Made by a program: the position numbers and the translations under genes. Under the pieces are notes generated by a model that was not told the origin of the DNA, searched no databases, and worked only from the letters and a program-made list of their open reading frames with translations. Positions 36,848 through 46,015 of a DNA stretch of 64,000 bases are shown here, piece after piece. This DNA is from Dyella nitratireducens (GTDB lineage: Bacteria > Pseudomonadota > Gammaproteobacteria > Xanthomonadales > Rhodanobacteraceae): assembly GCF_014642835.1 (NCBI RefSeq), contig NZ_BMJA01000001.1, positions 1,413,102-1,477,101 of the forward strand, written 5' to 3'. Numbering within the stretch: the stretch's first letter is position 1; every line of letters begins with the position of its first letter.

Positions 36848-38221
36848 ATGGCCGCCCGCGAACTCGATACCGACCGCTTACTCACCACCCTGCGCCTGCG
36901 CCGAATAGCCACGGCGCGTGAGCTGGGGACGGCGCTTGGCGTCAGTCAGCCCACGGTATCCCGACTACTCACGGCGGCGGGAGACAGAGTGGTCAAGATC
37001 GGTCGAGCACGCAGCTCTCGTTATGCAGCCGTGCGCGAGGTACGCGGTTTCGGCAGCCGCTGGCCACTGTACCGCGTCGACAGCAAGGGGCGACCCCAGG
37101 ATTTCGGCGATTTGGTGGCGCTGAACAATGAAGCGTACTGGCTGGATACCCATGAACCACCGGACTGGTTACGTGACGAATTCAGTGATGGCCTGTTTCC
37201 TGGCCTGCCGTGGTTCCTGAATGATCTACGCCCGCAAGGCTTTCTCGGCCGCATGTTTGCGCAACGCTACGCGCGAGATCTGGGCCTTGGCGATGACATC
37301 TTGCGCTGGAACGGCGACGACGTCCTCACGGCGCTACTGCTGCGTGGCGAAGATACGCCGGGTAACTTTGTATTGGGCGACTCCGCCCTGAAGCACGCGC
37401 TGAGTAACACACCCACGCCGATACCCTCGGCCTTGCGCAGACAACGCTACGGCATGCTCGCCGACGCCACGTTGGCCGGTGAACAAATCGGCTCTTCCGC
37501 GGCGGGTGAGCAGCCGAAATTCACCGCTTGTGTCGAAACAGCGGAAGGTGATCTACGGCACGTCATTGTGAAGTTCTCAGAACGGGTGGATGCCAATCCG
37601 GTAGGCCAGCGTTGGGCCGATCTGTTGATCAGCGAGCATCTCGCCAGCGAGCTGCTCCTGGAATACGGGCTACCCGCAGCAAGCAGCACACTGGTCTGGT
37701 CTGATGGACGACTCTGCCTGGAATCCACGCGTTTCGACAGACATGGCGCACATGGACGTCGCGGCATGGTTTCTCTAGCGGCCTGGAGCGACGCGCACGA
37801 TGGTCTGCGCGACAACTGGGCCGCCGCTGCGGAACGCATGCAGCGCCAAGGCTGGTTGACGAACGACGCCGTGACGTATGTGCAGCGGCTTTGGTGGTTC
37901 GGACAGATGATCGCCAACACCGACATGCACTTCGGCAATCTGTCGTTCTTTCTCGACGATGCGGTACCACTAACACCTTGCCCCAGCTATGACATGTTGC
38001 CCATGCTCTATCGCCCAGGTAGCAGCGGAGGTTTGCCGGTGCGCGACTATCAACCACCACCGCCACGGCCGGATGTATTGAGCCCATGGCAGGAAGCAGC
38101 AGTGTGGGCGACGGCGTTCTGGGAACGCGTCGCTGCACATCCAGAAATCAGCCGCGATTTTCGTGAGATTGCCCGCAGCAACCAGGCGAAGTTGATTCAG
38201 TTGCGTGCGCGATTTGGGTGA
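36848..38221 (+). CDS. yjjJ: HipA-like kinase with N-terminal HTH (YjjJ family)
   Basis: A 457-residue protein: an N-terminal winged helix (about 1-60, ATARELGTALGVSQPTVSRLL) fused to a HipA-type kinase. Kinase landmarks are the P-loop-like region SSAAGEQPKF, the catalytic NTDMHFGNLSF and the metal-binding Asp in PSYDMLPML. In HipBA the DNA-binding antitoxin is a separate protein; here the HTH is fused and no hipB is adjacent, as in E. coli YjjJ (HipH). It may phosphorylate a translation factor and be toxic when in excess. AT-rich upstream repeats suggest autoregulation. Confidence 0.85.
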   Translation: MAARELDTDRLLTTLRLRRIATARELGTALGVSQPTVSRLLTAAGDRVVKIGRARSSRYAAVREVRGFGSRWPLYRVDSKGRPQDFGDLVALNNEAYWLDTHEPPDWLRDEFSDGLFPGLPWFLNDLRPQGFLGRMFAQRYARDLGLGDDILRWNGDDVLTALLLRGEDTPGNFVLGDSALKHALSNTPTPIPSALRRQRYGMLADATLAGEQIGSSAAGEQPKFTACVETAEGDLRHVIVKFSERVDANPVGQRWADLLISEHLASELLLEYGLPAASSTLVWSDGRLCLESTRFDRHGAHGRRGMVSLAAWSDAHDGLRDNWAAAAERMQRQGWLTNDAVTYVQRLWWFGQMIANTDMHFGNLSFFLDDAVPLTPCPSYDMLPMLYRPGSSGGLPVRDYQPPPPRPDVLSPWQEAAVWATAFWERVAAHPEISRDFREIARSNQAKLIQLRARFG

Positions 38222-38416
38222 CTACGGCGTCTGCGCTCGGCACCGAAGCGCAACACGAACCCGTTCGTGATACTCGCCTACTGAAAAGGATGTGCAAATA
38301 GGGCAAAGACTTACAACAGAGTAGGACTAATCTTTCTGAAAAATCGTCTTTTGCCGCTTTCGCATATTGATCCATTCTGAGCGCGGGGAATCCTTCCACT
38401 ATCCAAAGGACGCGCC

Positions 38417-38893
38417 ATGTTTGATCTTTCCAGCAAGCTTCTTCGTCAATCGATCCTGACCACCATCATCGCCCTGAGCATGACCACCGTCGCCACCGCG
38501 CAAAATGCCGTACCCGCAACAGGACTTGGGCAAGCATGGCCGAATGCATCCGACGTCAGCACCAACCCGCATTACCACGTTTATCGATTTGAACGTGATG
38601 GCATTGTGTACATTCAGATCAATGATCTTCAAGGCAACGTGCACGCTGCTATCGCGACGACAGCGGGGGTGACGTTTGCACTGCCGATCGGCGCAGATGC
38701 GCAAAACGTTGCAGTTACTACGGGCATTTCACCGACGGACTTGACGCAGGCGGTCTATCGGGATGACAGCCTGACAGTCACGGCAGTGCCACAAAGTGAC
38801 GGAAGCGTTGGCATCATGGCGATGGCACTGTGTGGCGATCCGAGACATTGCTCAGGGGGAGGCATTGTGAGCCAGCAGCCTCTCTCGTTCTGA
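38417..38893 (+). CDS. Hypothetical secreted protein
   Basis: 158 residues. A signal peptide (about 1-29, ending TVATAQ) precedes a mature domain of about 129 residues with predicted beta-strands (YHVYRFERDGIVYIQINDLQ, VTFALPIGADAQNV) and a Cys pair in CGDPRHCSGGG near the C-terminus, probably a disulfide loop. AAAGGA lies 6 bp before the ATG. I do not recognise a family. It faces the MASE1 gene convergently with 12 bp between stops. Confidence 0.75.
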   Translation: MFDLSSKLLRQSILTTIIALSMTTVATAQNAVPATGLGQAWPNASDVSTNPHYHVYRFERDGIVYIQINDLQGNVHAAIATTAGVTFALPIGADAQNVAVTTGISPTDLTQAVYRDDSLTVTAVPQSDGSVGIMAMALCGDPRHCSGGGIVSQQPLSF

Positions 38894-38905
38894 TAAACGA
38901 AACCG

Positions 38906-40558
38906 TCAACCCACCCATAGACGAATGAGAGGCTTGATGCGTGATCTTTCGTGCTGCGCACGCGATTCTGTATCGCATAGCAGTGCAGTGACCCGCATTC
39001 CCGATACCGTAGCGCGACGGCGAATGTCTCCCTCGAACAAACGAGCCAACAGCCGCAAGTCGTCGAAAGGCCGCGCGCTGGCGCCCAACTTGGGTGCCAC
39101 GCGCTCACGCTGCTTGGCTTGCAAAAGACCATAAGCCACTTGGGAGACCTCCAGCATGCCATCCATGCGCAAGCCTACCCACGGAACGCCACGGCGACGT
39201 CCCATACGCAAAGTGAGGTGGATACCAATGCATGCGGGCGATGCACTGATATGCACTGCCGCTTCGCATGCCATGCGATAGATCACGCCCTGCAATGCCT
39301 CGCTCAAGAAGCGAAGCCTTATCCCTGGCGTTTCGCAGGAATAGCGGATACCCGCTTCGTGCAATGCCATGCCGATGGACTCTTCCAGAGCGGCGGCTAG
39401 CCCACGTTCCCGCCATGCGCTGGGATGGATGCTTTCGGCGACATAGTGAACCTGTTTCGGAACATCCAGAAAGTCCTTGTCATAGCCATCGCGCGCTTCC
39501 ACCGGTACGAAGCGCTGCAGCACGCGCGCATAATCCATGCACACCACGCCCGCTACTTGCTCCAAAAATTGAGAGGTCTGCTGTAAGCGCTGCTCGCCAA
39601 ACAGCAGCGCCTTCTGCGCAACATGCTGAGTTTGTTTGGCGTCGCGCTGAAGCTGTTCGTGCTGCCGCCATTGCGAGGAAATGTGTGCGCCGAACATGTA
39701 AAGGCCAGTGATAGCGAAGGCCATCACCACATGCATCTGAAGAATGGCTGGGTCGGGCCGCCAATCCAATAAAAAGCGCATACAAATAAGGGCAGATGTC
39801 CCACCCAGCACGGAGACCCAACCGTGCTTGAGCGTCAACCAAACCACTAGTAGAAACAGCGCTGTCAAAACGACTGGTTTGGCAACATCGGTAACGACGC
39901 CGTGAAGGAACGTCAACACAGTAAAGGCGAGAACAGTGAGCGATACATGCCGGAATGCCGGCTTTCGAACCATCTGGCGCAGGGATAAAAGCCTATCTGG
40001 CATCACGCGACGATGCGTGCGGACCATGACAGCCCACGGTACGACGATAAGCATGGCTAGATAGTTATCAAGGACGTACATAAAGGCTGTACCAGACGGG
40101 GCGTGGTAAGGCCCCGTTGGCAATTGGACCGTTGATAACGTGACACTATTCATCGCGGCCCAAAGCACCGACAGGCTTAGGGCGCAACATAGCAATACCT
40201 TGATATTTACCTGATGATGCGAGGGGAACAGCGCCGTGCGGCTCCGAAACCACCAAACAATCGGCATGCCTAGCGCAATTCGCGGAACAGACATCAGCGC
40301 CACCCACGTGATGCCAAACTCCCCCAGGCACGCCATATTGGGATGGATCATCACCACGCTTTCACCCACGGCCAACGCCGCCCAGTAGCGATACGGCACT
40401 AATAGCAGGCACGCCATACGAAATCCGGCGATGACCGGCCAGTGGTTCTCGGAAAAAGCGCGCAAGGGCAAATAGAGCAGCGCGTACCCCATAACCACCA
40501 CCATGTGGATCAACCATCGATCGGCCTGTAATGTCTTTTCGATCTGGATGCTGCGCAT
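38906..40558 (-). CDS. MASE1 membrane protein with degenerate histidine-kinase module
   Basis: A 550-residue protein. About ten hydrophobic segments in residues 10-290 resemble MASE1, the integral sensor of UhpB-like kinases. The cytoplasmic part looks like a HisKA_3/HATPase module (SIHPSAWRERGLAAALEESI is the usual segment after the H box) but the H-box has no His (QTSQFLEQVAGVV), the N box reads YRMACEAAVHIS without the Asn, and no G-box is seen. It therefore probably lacks kinase activity. The start at 40558 has AAGGAAAG; the longer frame is unsupported. No cognate regulator is adjacent. Confidence 0.72.
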   Translation of the reverse strand: MRSIQIEKTLQADRWLIHMVVVMGYALLYLPLRAFSENHWPVIAGFRMACLLLVPYRYWAALAVGESVVMIHPNMACLGEFGITWVALMSVPRIALGMPIVWWFRSRTALFPSHHQVNIKVLLCCALSLSVLWAAMNSVTLSTVQLPTGPYHAPSGTAFMYVLDNYLAMLIVVPWAVMVRTHRRVMPDRLLSLRQMVRKPAFRHVSLTVLAFTVLTFLHGVVTDVAKPVVLTALFLLVVWLTLKHGWVSVLGGTSALICMRFLLDWRPDPAILQMHVVMAFAITGLYMFGAHISSQWRQHEQLQRDAKQTQHVAQKALLFGEQRLQQTSQFLEQVAGVVCMDYARVLQRFVPVEARDGYDKDFLDVPKQVHYVAESIHPSAWRERGLAAALEESIGMALHEAGIRYSCETPGIRLRFLSEALQGVIYRMACEAAVHISASPACIGIHLTLRMGRRRGVPWVGLRMDGMLEVSQVAYGLLQAKQRERVAPKLGASARPFDDLRLLARLFEGDIRRRATVSGMRVTALLCDTESRAQHERSRIKPLIRLWVG

Positions 40559-40914
40559 GCTTTCCTTGCCCTCCAACAAGGCCACGCCATGTATGACTTG
40601 TTCCCCGGCGTGGCGCACTGTTTGCCAATACAAAGTGCAAGCATGGCCGTGGCCACTCCGTCTCCGTAAGATGGATACGATGACTTGTCTTGTCGGATGC
40701 GCTTTGTTCACCTTGCAAGACATACCTGTCGGGCTACTGATCTGGACTACAAGACCCGAAGACAGACAGGCTCAACGTGCATGTCACGCCAGCCGCTCCC
40801 ACGCCCCGCTTCCTGCAGTCCGTCACGCTTGGTCATCGGTCGCTGGATCGACGCGATTCGGCCGCCTCTTGGGCAAAGAAACCGGCGATTCAACCCAGTA
40901 GTAACGTGCGGGCG
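40559..40914. other. Gene-free stretch between MASE1 gene and effector gene
   Basis: 356 bp downstream of the leftward effector gene and upstream of the leftward MASE1 gene. It contains GCCACGCC/GGCGTGGC, an 8-bp inverted repeat near 40582-40616. No credible gene or strong terminator was seen; open frames here extend antisense into neighbours. Confidence 0.5.
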
Positions 40915-42948
40915 TCAGCGGGAAGGCCCGCCCAGCACCGGCCCCTGCAGCCCTTGCGCGTTGGTGAGTGCGACCTGGGCCTGAATCTGAGCCACCATCT
41001 GCACCCGCTGCTGGTCGTAGTGCTGGATGTGCGCGATGCATTGCTGCGGCTCGGGCGCGGGTTCTTTCAGGTCCAAGGTAGCGACCGGCCCGGGCGGCCA
41101 CGATGGGCAGAACCTGATGATTCCGTCCTCCTGATTGAAATCGATGCGGCCAAGATTCTCGGCACTGATCTGATGGGTGTGACACGCCGTGGTGAACTGC
41201 AGCAGGCGTTTTTCGGAGGCGTCGGGGATGCGCGTCTGCAGTTCGTTATACAACGCGTTAAGAGGATGGTTCGCGTGGCGCGGATCGACCGCATCGGTTC
41301 CGGGCCATCCTGACTCTCTTTGAGTCATGGCTGCCATGTTGTGGGTAATGCCATCTACGGCAGGTACGACGTGCAGGGGATGGACGGCGTGCGGCACCGG
41401 CTCAGCGGGCGCAGTGCGCGCATGGTCTTGCTCTCTTTCGTTCGTTCGCTCCTGTTCACGCTGATGGTGCATGGCCTCCACCTGCCGCTGCATCTCACGC
41501 AGTTGTGCCTGGATGACGGCAAAGGCATCCTGGTTCGGCGCGACAGCGTGGTTCATGGCTGGCGCAGCCACCGGTTCTGACGGTGCGGGTGGTACCGAAG
41601 CCGGATGACCCATGCCATGCGATGGCGAGGCAATAGCGTGCGACGGTGCCATGGTGGTCGATACCGATGGCTGGCTCTGCGCGATGACCGAGGGCGTACC
41701 AGGCGCATGCACGGGTACTTCAAGCAGCGATGTTTCGCGCATAGGGATAGCATGCATGTTCGCGTTCTGCTGCAGTTCCACGATGGTGGCACGCGCTTCG
41801 ATCAGGACGCGGGTGGCCGGATCGGCCAGGCCGGTGCCTGGCAAACCTTGTGTTTGCTGAAACGCTGTGACGGCGTTGCGGGTGGCGTCATCGTAGATGC
41901 CCGTGACCGGCACTATCTGACCGCGATGATCGGCGAGGCGCAACGTATTCAAATGCTGTTGAAGCGTGCGAATGGTGGCGACATCAAGATCGGATGGTGG
42001 CGCCATCTGTGGGAAGGTAAGCACAGGTGGTTTGGTAGTCGTTGCCGGGACGATGGTGGGTGCCATGGCCGGGGCGATCGATGCCGCGCGTGTGGCTTCC
42101 TGCAAAACAGCCCTTGTGTTTGGGCCGGCTATACCGTCTACGGTCAGATTGTTATTGCGTTGGAAGGCTTCGATGGCGCTACGCGTGTCGCGACCAAAGT
42201 CGTTATCTACCGTAAGAAGGCGGCCTTGTGCATTGGTGTAACCCAAGTTATTCAGGCGCGCTTGCAGCTCACCAACAGCAGGGCCGCGATCGCCTTCGCG
42301 CAGAACGTTGCCTGCTATGCGATGAGGCTCTGCTTGTGCCTTGGCAATGCGCTGGAACTGTCCAGGCCCCATCGTCATCGTGGTTCGCCATGCTTCTTCG
42401 CCAGATAGCCCTTTGTCCATCTTGGCTTGGTATTCGGCGCGCATCTCGTTCAGAGCAACCGCTACTTCGGCAGCAGTGGTATGCATTTTGTTGCCAGATC
42501 TTTCGTATTCCGCGTACACATGCCCCGGCGTATCAGGGTCTTCCACACTGGCCCATTCCAAGCAAGTAGCTTTTTGTGCGCCACGTAGGTTGGCGCCGGA
42601 TTTACTGGTGATGTAAGCGTAAATTTTTGAACGCTTCGTGGGGAGTATGTATTCGTTGAAAAGTCTGTCTTGCAATTCCGGAGTGAATTTTTCGGAGGGA
42701 TCAATTTCCAGCTTTTTTACCCCTTCGGCCAATACTATAGGAATAAGCTGATATTTCCCGACAGCAAAAACCCTGTCCAGATGACCAGGAGGCAGGTTCT
42801 GGTGTCGCTGAATTTCAGCGACAGTCATACTCGTGAATTCAAATACTTGATTGGCAGGAAGGACATTATTTTTCTTATCGGTTCCTCGATTATATGAGTT
42901 GTAATTACCTTCACCGCTACTAATCAGTTCCATCAAAGGGTTGGTCAT
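40915..42948 (-). CDS. X-T4SS effector: lysozyme-like, peptidoglycan-binding, XVIPCD tail
   Basis: About 677 residues. The N-terminal ~200 residues resemble phage-type lysozyme/transglycosylase domains (LISSGEGNYNSYNRGT with a likely catalytic Glu; FAVGKYQLIPI). Two peptidoglycan-binding domains follow (REGDRGPAVGELQARLNNLG; TIRTLQQHLNTLRLADHRGQ), then a Pro/Gln/His-rich linker. The last ~123 residues, from DPRHANHPLNALYNELQTRI to the Gln-rich end, match the XVIPCD recruitment domain read by VirD4 in Xanthomonadales. Such effectors kill rival bacteria by cutting cell wall. ATG 42948 is used; a TTG at 42960 is possible. It lies after a lipoprotein gene, the expected immunity partner, and virD4. 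Confidence 0.85.
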   Translation of the reverse strand: MTNPLMELISSGEGNYNSYNRGTDKKNNVLPANQVFEFTSMTVAEIQRHQNLPPGHLDRVFAVGKYQLIPIVLAEGVKKLEIDPSEKFTPELQDRLFNEYILPTKRSKIYAYITSKSGANLRGAQKATCLEWASVEDPDTPGHVYAEYERSGNKMHTTAAEVAVALNEMRAEYQAKMDKGLSGEEAWRTTMTMGPGQFQRIAKAQAEPHRIAGNVLREGDRGPAVGELQARLNNLGYTNAQGRLLTVDNDFGRDTRSAIEAFQRNNNLTVDGIAGPNTRAVLQEATRAASIAPAMAPTIVPATTTKPPVLTFPQMAPPSDLDVATIRTLQQHLNTLRLADHRGQIVPVTGIYDDATRNAVTAFQQTQGLPGTGLADPATRVLIEARATIVELQQNANMHAIPMRETSLLEVPVHAPGTPSVIAQSQPSVSTTMAPSHAIASPSHGMGHPASVPPAPSEPVAAPAMNHAVAPNQDAFAVIQAQLREMQRQVEAMHHQREQERTNEREQDHARTAPAEPVPHAVHPLHVVPAVDGITHNMAAMTQRESGWPGTDAVDPRHANHPLNALYNELQTRIPDASEKRLLQFTTACHTHQISAENLGRIDFNQEDGIIRFCPSWPPGPVATLDLKEPAPEPQQCIAHIQHYDQQRVQMVAQIQAQVALTNAQGLQGPVLGGPSR

Positions 42949-42962
42949 GGCTTGACTCAAAT

Positions 42963-43931
42963 TTAGTGACCGTATTCCATGGGGATATCGTCAACAGTCG
43001 TTGTGTACTCCCACCTGGACACGCCGAGCCCCCATTTGCCAGGTTCTTTCAGATCTCGTATGTCACCGTAGATGGTCACAGCCAGTGGCGTACCATTCTT
43101 GACGTAACGCAGGACGTAATACCCGGTCCCTGTAGCCCATGCGGTCTCTGGGACCATCTTGCAAAAGCTACCGTCCTCGTCGGCACCAAGCGAGGCATTG
43201 TGGCAATCGGCGTTCGCCACGGGTTGCCAGCCATCAGCAAGCAGCTTCTTTCTGAAGTCGACAAAATTACCAATTTTTCTGTACTCAGGTCCAAGGGAGC
43301 CGTTCGTTGGTTTGAGATCGGTGAACGCCGGATTCGCTGCGTTTCCCGTAGGCGGTGCTGGATTGTTTGCACTCTGCGCTTGGCCTTCCAAATTTGCGCT
43401 GCCCGTATGGCTTGCTCCTTCCACCGGTGCCAGCGGATGACACGCCGCGGCTCCCACGGCCATGGCTGCTACTGTCGCCATACACTTGATCTTCATCTCA
43501 TCGTTCTCCTCAATAGCCGGTAGTTCACGCACCAAGTTTCCTTGAAAATCCCGATAAGGCACCTTGGGTTTGGTCTTCTTCTGCACCGGCAACCCGCCGG
43601 GCGGCAACGGCCCATATCTGCGTACCGTCTCCTCATTGGCGATTTCCATGGCGTATTTCAGCTGCAGCAGGTAGGCTCGATCGGGCTTGTGGTGATGGTA
43701 GGGAAGCAGGGAAGACGGACGCGCGCCTTCGCCATCCACATCGTCTTCGGCGTTGAATGTCTGACGGGTGTTGGTTCCCTTATTCGCATGGCCGTCGCCA
43801 TCCGTGCGTAAGGGCATGGGATCGCGCCAACGCGGTGGCCTTAACTCCAGGCCAAGCAAGACGGCCATCGCCCAAGCCAACAGGTATAGCGCGACGAGCA
43901 CAACACCCAGAGCCAGTTTGATCGTCATCAT
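42963..43931 (-). CDS. Membrane/lipoprotein ORF, probable immunity protein with internal start
   Basis: A 322-codon frame with two distinct parts. Residues 1-145 have one N-terminal TM helix (IKLALGVVLVALYLLAWAMA) and a polar domain of unknown family. At codon 146 (43496) a second start, MKIKCMATVAAMAVGAAACH, is a textbook lipoprotein signal (lipobox GAAAC) and is preceded by GAGGAG at 9 bp. The C-terminal ~155 residues follow, ending MEYGH. A lipoprotein beside a cell-wall effector is the usual X-Tfi immunity protein. Whether the cell makes the long protein, the 176-residue lipoprotein (42963-43496), or both is unknown. The first ATG overlaps the small upstream ORF (ATGATGA). Confidence 0.7.
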   Translation of the reverse strand: MMTIKLALGVVLVALYLLAWAMAVLLGLELRPPRWRDPMPLRTDGDGHANKGTNTRQTFNAEDDVDGEGARPSSLLPYHHHKPDRAYLLQLKYAMEIANEETVRRYGPLPPGGLPVQKKTKPKVPYRDFQGNLVRELPAIEENDEMKIKCMATVAAMAVGAAACHPLAPVEGASHTGSANLEGQAQSANNPAPPTGNAANPAFTDLKPTNGSLGPEYRKIGNFVDFRKKLLADGWQPVANADCHNASLGADEDGSFCKMVPETAWATGTGYYVLRYVKNGTPLAVTIYGDIRDLKEPGKWGLGVSRWEYTTTVDDIPMEYGH

Positions 43932-44062
43932 GGCTTTCCGTGCGAGGGTTTGGGCGGCATGGCCGATAACTTCATGCCTCGACCAAGCCTATCGAGCGAA
44001 GGCTTCTTGAGGCCGGCGCGCACGGTCATCCCATCTGGTGCCAGCACCGTTACGGCGATCAT
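43928..44062 (-). CDS. Small 44-residue ORF between virD4 and the lipoprotein gene
   Basis: Starts MIAVTVLAPDGMTVRAGLKK and ends PPKPSHGKP. Its ATG shares ATGA with the virD4 stop, and its TGA overlaps the ATG of the next gene, so it is placed exactly as a coupled operon gene. It is basic, without a TM segment or signal. I recognise no family. It could be a real small protein or a coupling leader. Confidence 0.5.
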   Translation of the reverse strand: MIAVTVLAPDGMTVRAGLKKPSLDRLGRGMKLSAMPPKPSHGKP

Positions 44063-45834
44063 TGCAGCCACGCCGCCGCTCGCTCGTTCTGCGGCCGTAC
44101 GATGTCCTTGGCGGGCTCTTCCTTCGCGGCACGTTGCCCCACCGGCTTGATCACCGCCCGTGGCATGCTCGCCCGCTTCATGAGCATCTTGTCCTCGAAG
44201 TACCAGTTCTTCTTCGCGCGTATCGGTTTGCAGCCTTCGTAGAAAATCAGCTGGTCGTCCTTGGGCAACTCTTTGATCTCTTGCGGCAGCATCAGCGCGC
44301 GGCGCTCTTCGGTGTAGTGGGTTGAGGCTTGGCTGGTGCCGCCGCCATGGCCGGTGCTGCGATGCCGTTTGCGAATGGTTTTGTAGCCGAGCATGTCGCT
44401 GTATTCGTTGGCGTCGCTCTGTTCGCGTGCTGCAGCGGCAATTTGCGCGCTGTGGTTGGTGATGAAGTTCTGCCCATCGTTGTCGCCGTAGATGGAGCGC
44501 AGTTGCGCTCGGCTTTGCACGATACACACGTCGCGCACGCCGTAACTGGCGGAAATGGAGATGCGCTTGGACCAGACCTCCAGGCGCCCCATGGCGGTGA
44601 ACTCGTCCATTAGCATCAGCATCTGGTATTTGAGATCGGGTTCCTCGCCCAGTTGTTTGGTGAGGTTGTTGTTGATCACGCTGCTGAAGAAGATGTTCAG
44701 CAGCTTGCTGCTTTCGTCCAGTTTGTTGGTGGGAATGTTGACGTACAGGGTGGTCGGCCACTTGCGGATGGCGGTGATGTCGAAGTCAGTGGCGTTGGTA
44801 GCGTCGGCCAGGATGGGGCTCAGGAACTGTTGCAGCGGCGCTTGCATGGTGGCGATCACCGAGGAAAAGGTCTGTTCGGCGTGGTTCACAAGGCTGCTGA
44901 AGCCAGAGCGGGTTTCCTTGCCGACGAAGGCGTACTGGGGATTCGTCAAAATGGTTTGCAAAGTTTCCTTGATGGATTTGCCATCCGCGCCGCTGGAGAA
45001 GCGCAGGATGCGCTCGAAACTGGGAAAGATCGATGAGGTATTGGGATCTTCCTGGCCGGCCTGATCCCAGGCCTCAAACATGTAGTTGGTGAAAGCGGTG
45101 AAGGCCGCGCGGCTTTGGAAATTCCAGAATGGGTCCACGCTATGACCATCGGGATATAAAATCGCGGCGATGGATTGGATCTCGGCGTAGCGTGCCTTCG
45201 CATCGACCTCGGCCAGGAGCGTCATGGGGTTGAAGCGAAGGGTGTTGCCCGCCGCATCGTAGGGCGCCCATCGCCAGATGAGTTGGCCTTGCGATTCCCG
45301 CCACCCGCTAGTGGCTTGTTCCAGTTCCCCTTTCCAGTCAATCACTACAACGGAGTGCTTGTAGGTGAGCAGTACCGGGATGGCGACAGTGGCGGTCTTA
45401 CCCGCACGGGTGGGGCTGATGACGATGACGTGCTGCGTACCGCTTAGCCACAGGTAATGGCCTTTGTATTTGCCGATGAGGATGCTTTCCGGATTCTGCT
45501 TGAGCAAGCCGGCTCTTTTTAAGTCGGACAGGTCGGCGAAACTAGCGTCGCCATGGAGGGATTCGGGCTTGGGCCTGAGCAGCGCGATCATCAATGCAAG
45601 CCATGCCAGAAACGGAACGCCGAACCCGATGGCACCGCTAAGCTTGATGCGGGTGGCGAAGGGGGCGAACTCCCGCAGGTCCAGCGCTTGGAAATACTGC
45701 CACCACATGTTCCAGGCCTGCGGTACATCATGCAGGCCGAGAAAGAGCAGTACGAGGTAATTGGACAAAACCCAGCCGGCAGCCATGGCCGCCCATAGCA
45801 CTATGCATGCAAAAAGCAGCTTGCCTTTGCTCAT
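44059..45834 (-). CDS. virD4: Type IV secretion coupling ATPase VirD4
   Basis: A 591-residue inner-membrane ATPase. Two TM segments lie at about 5-33 and 66-87, followed by LHGDASFADLSDL, Walker A SPTRAGKT (about 140-147), DWKGE, Walker B LMLMDEF and NQ-type motifs in the TraG/VirD4 core. It recruits effectors through their XVIPCD tails. It leads a leftward operon with the small ORF, the lipoprotein and the effector, coupled by ATGA overlaps. No virB1-11 genes are in the window; in X. citri virD4 is with the virB cluster, so this is a detached unit or a second copy. Confidence 0.93.
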   Translation of the reverse strand: MSKGKLLFACIVLWAAMAAGWVLSNYLVLLFLGLHDVPQAWNMWWQYFQALDLREFAPFATRIKLSGAIGFGVPFLAWLALMIALLRPKPESLHGDASFADLSDLKRAGLLKQNPESILIGKYKGHYLWLSGTQHVIVISPTRAGKTATVAIPVLLTYKHSVVVIDWKGELEQATSGWRESQGQLIWRWAPYDAAGNTLRFNPMTLLAEVDAKARYAEIQSIAAILYPDGHSVDPFWNFQSRAAFTAFTNYMFEAWDQAGQEDPNTSSIFPSFERILRFSSGADGKSIKETLQTILTNPQYAFVGKETRSGFSSLVNHAEQTFSSVIATMQAPLQQFLSPILADATNATDFDITAIRKWPTTLYVNIPTNKLDESSKLLNIFFSSVINNNLTKQLGEEPDLKYQMLMLMDEFTAMGRLEVWSKRISISASYGVRDVCIVQSRAQLRSIYGDNDGQNFITNHSAQIAAAAREQSDANEYSDMLGYKTIRKRHRSTGHGGGTSQASTHYTEERRALMLPQEIKELPKDDQLIFYEGCKPIRAKKNWYFEDKMLMKRASMPRAVIKPVGQRAAKEEPAKDIVRPQNERAAAWLQ

Positions 45835-46015
45835 GTGTTTTTGTCCCCAGCTTCCGTTAAATGTCGGATGCTGGTGTGAACCGCTCGCGTCGAGAATCGG
45901 GAGTACCCGATGTCTCTTGTAGGTTGCTATAGCATGGCCATGAAAGCGCTCATACTTGCCTTGTAGCCGCCATGGCCGCGAATGAGATACTCACTTTTGC
46001 TCTAAAGCGTCCAAC

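Noticed and set aside
40685-41313. Rightward open frames upstream of and overlapping the effector gene
   Set aside because: Run antisense into the effector's XVIPCD region; no RBS or family.
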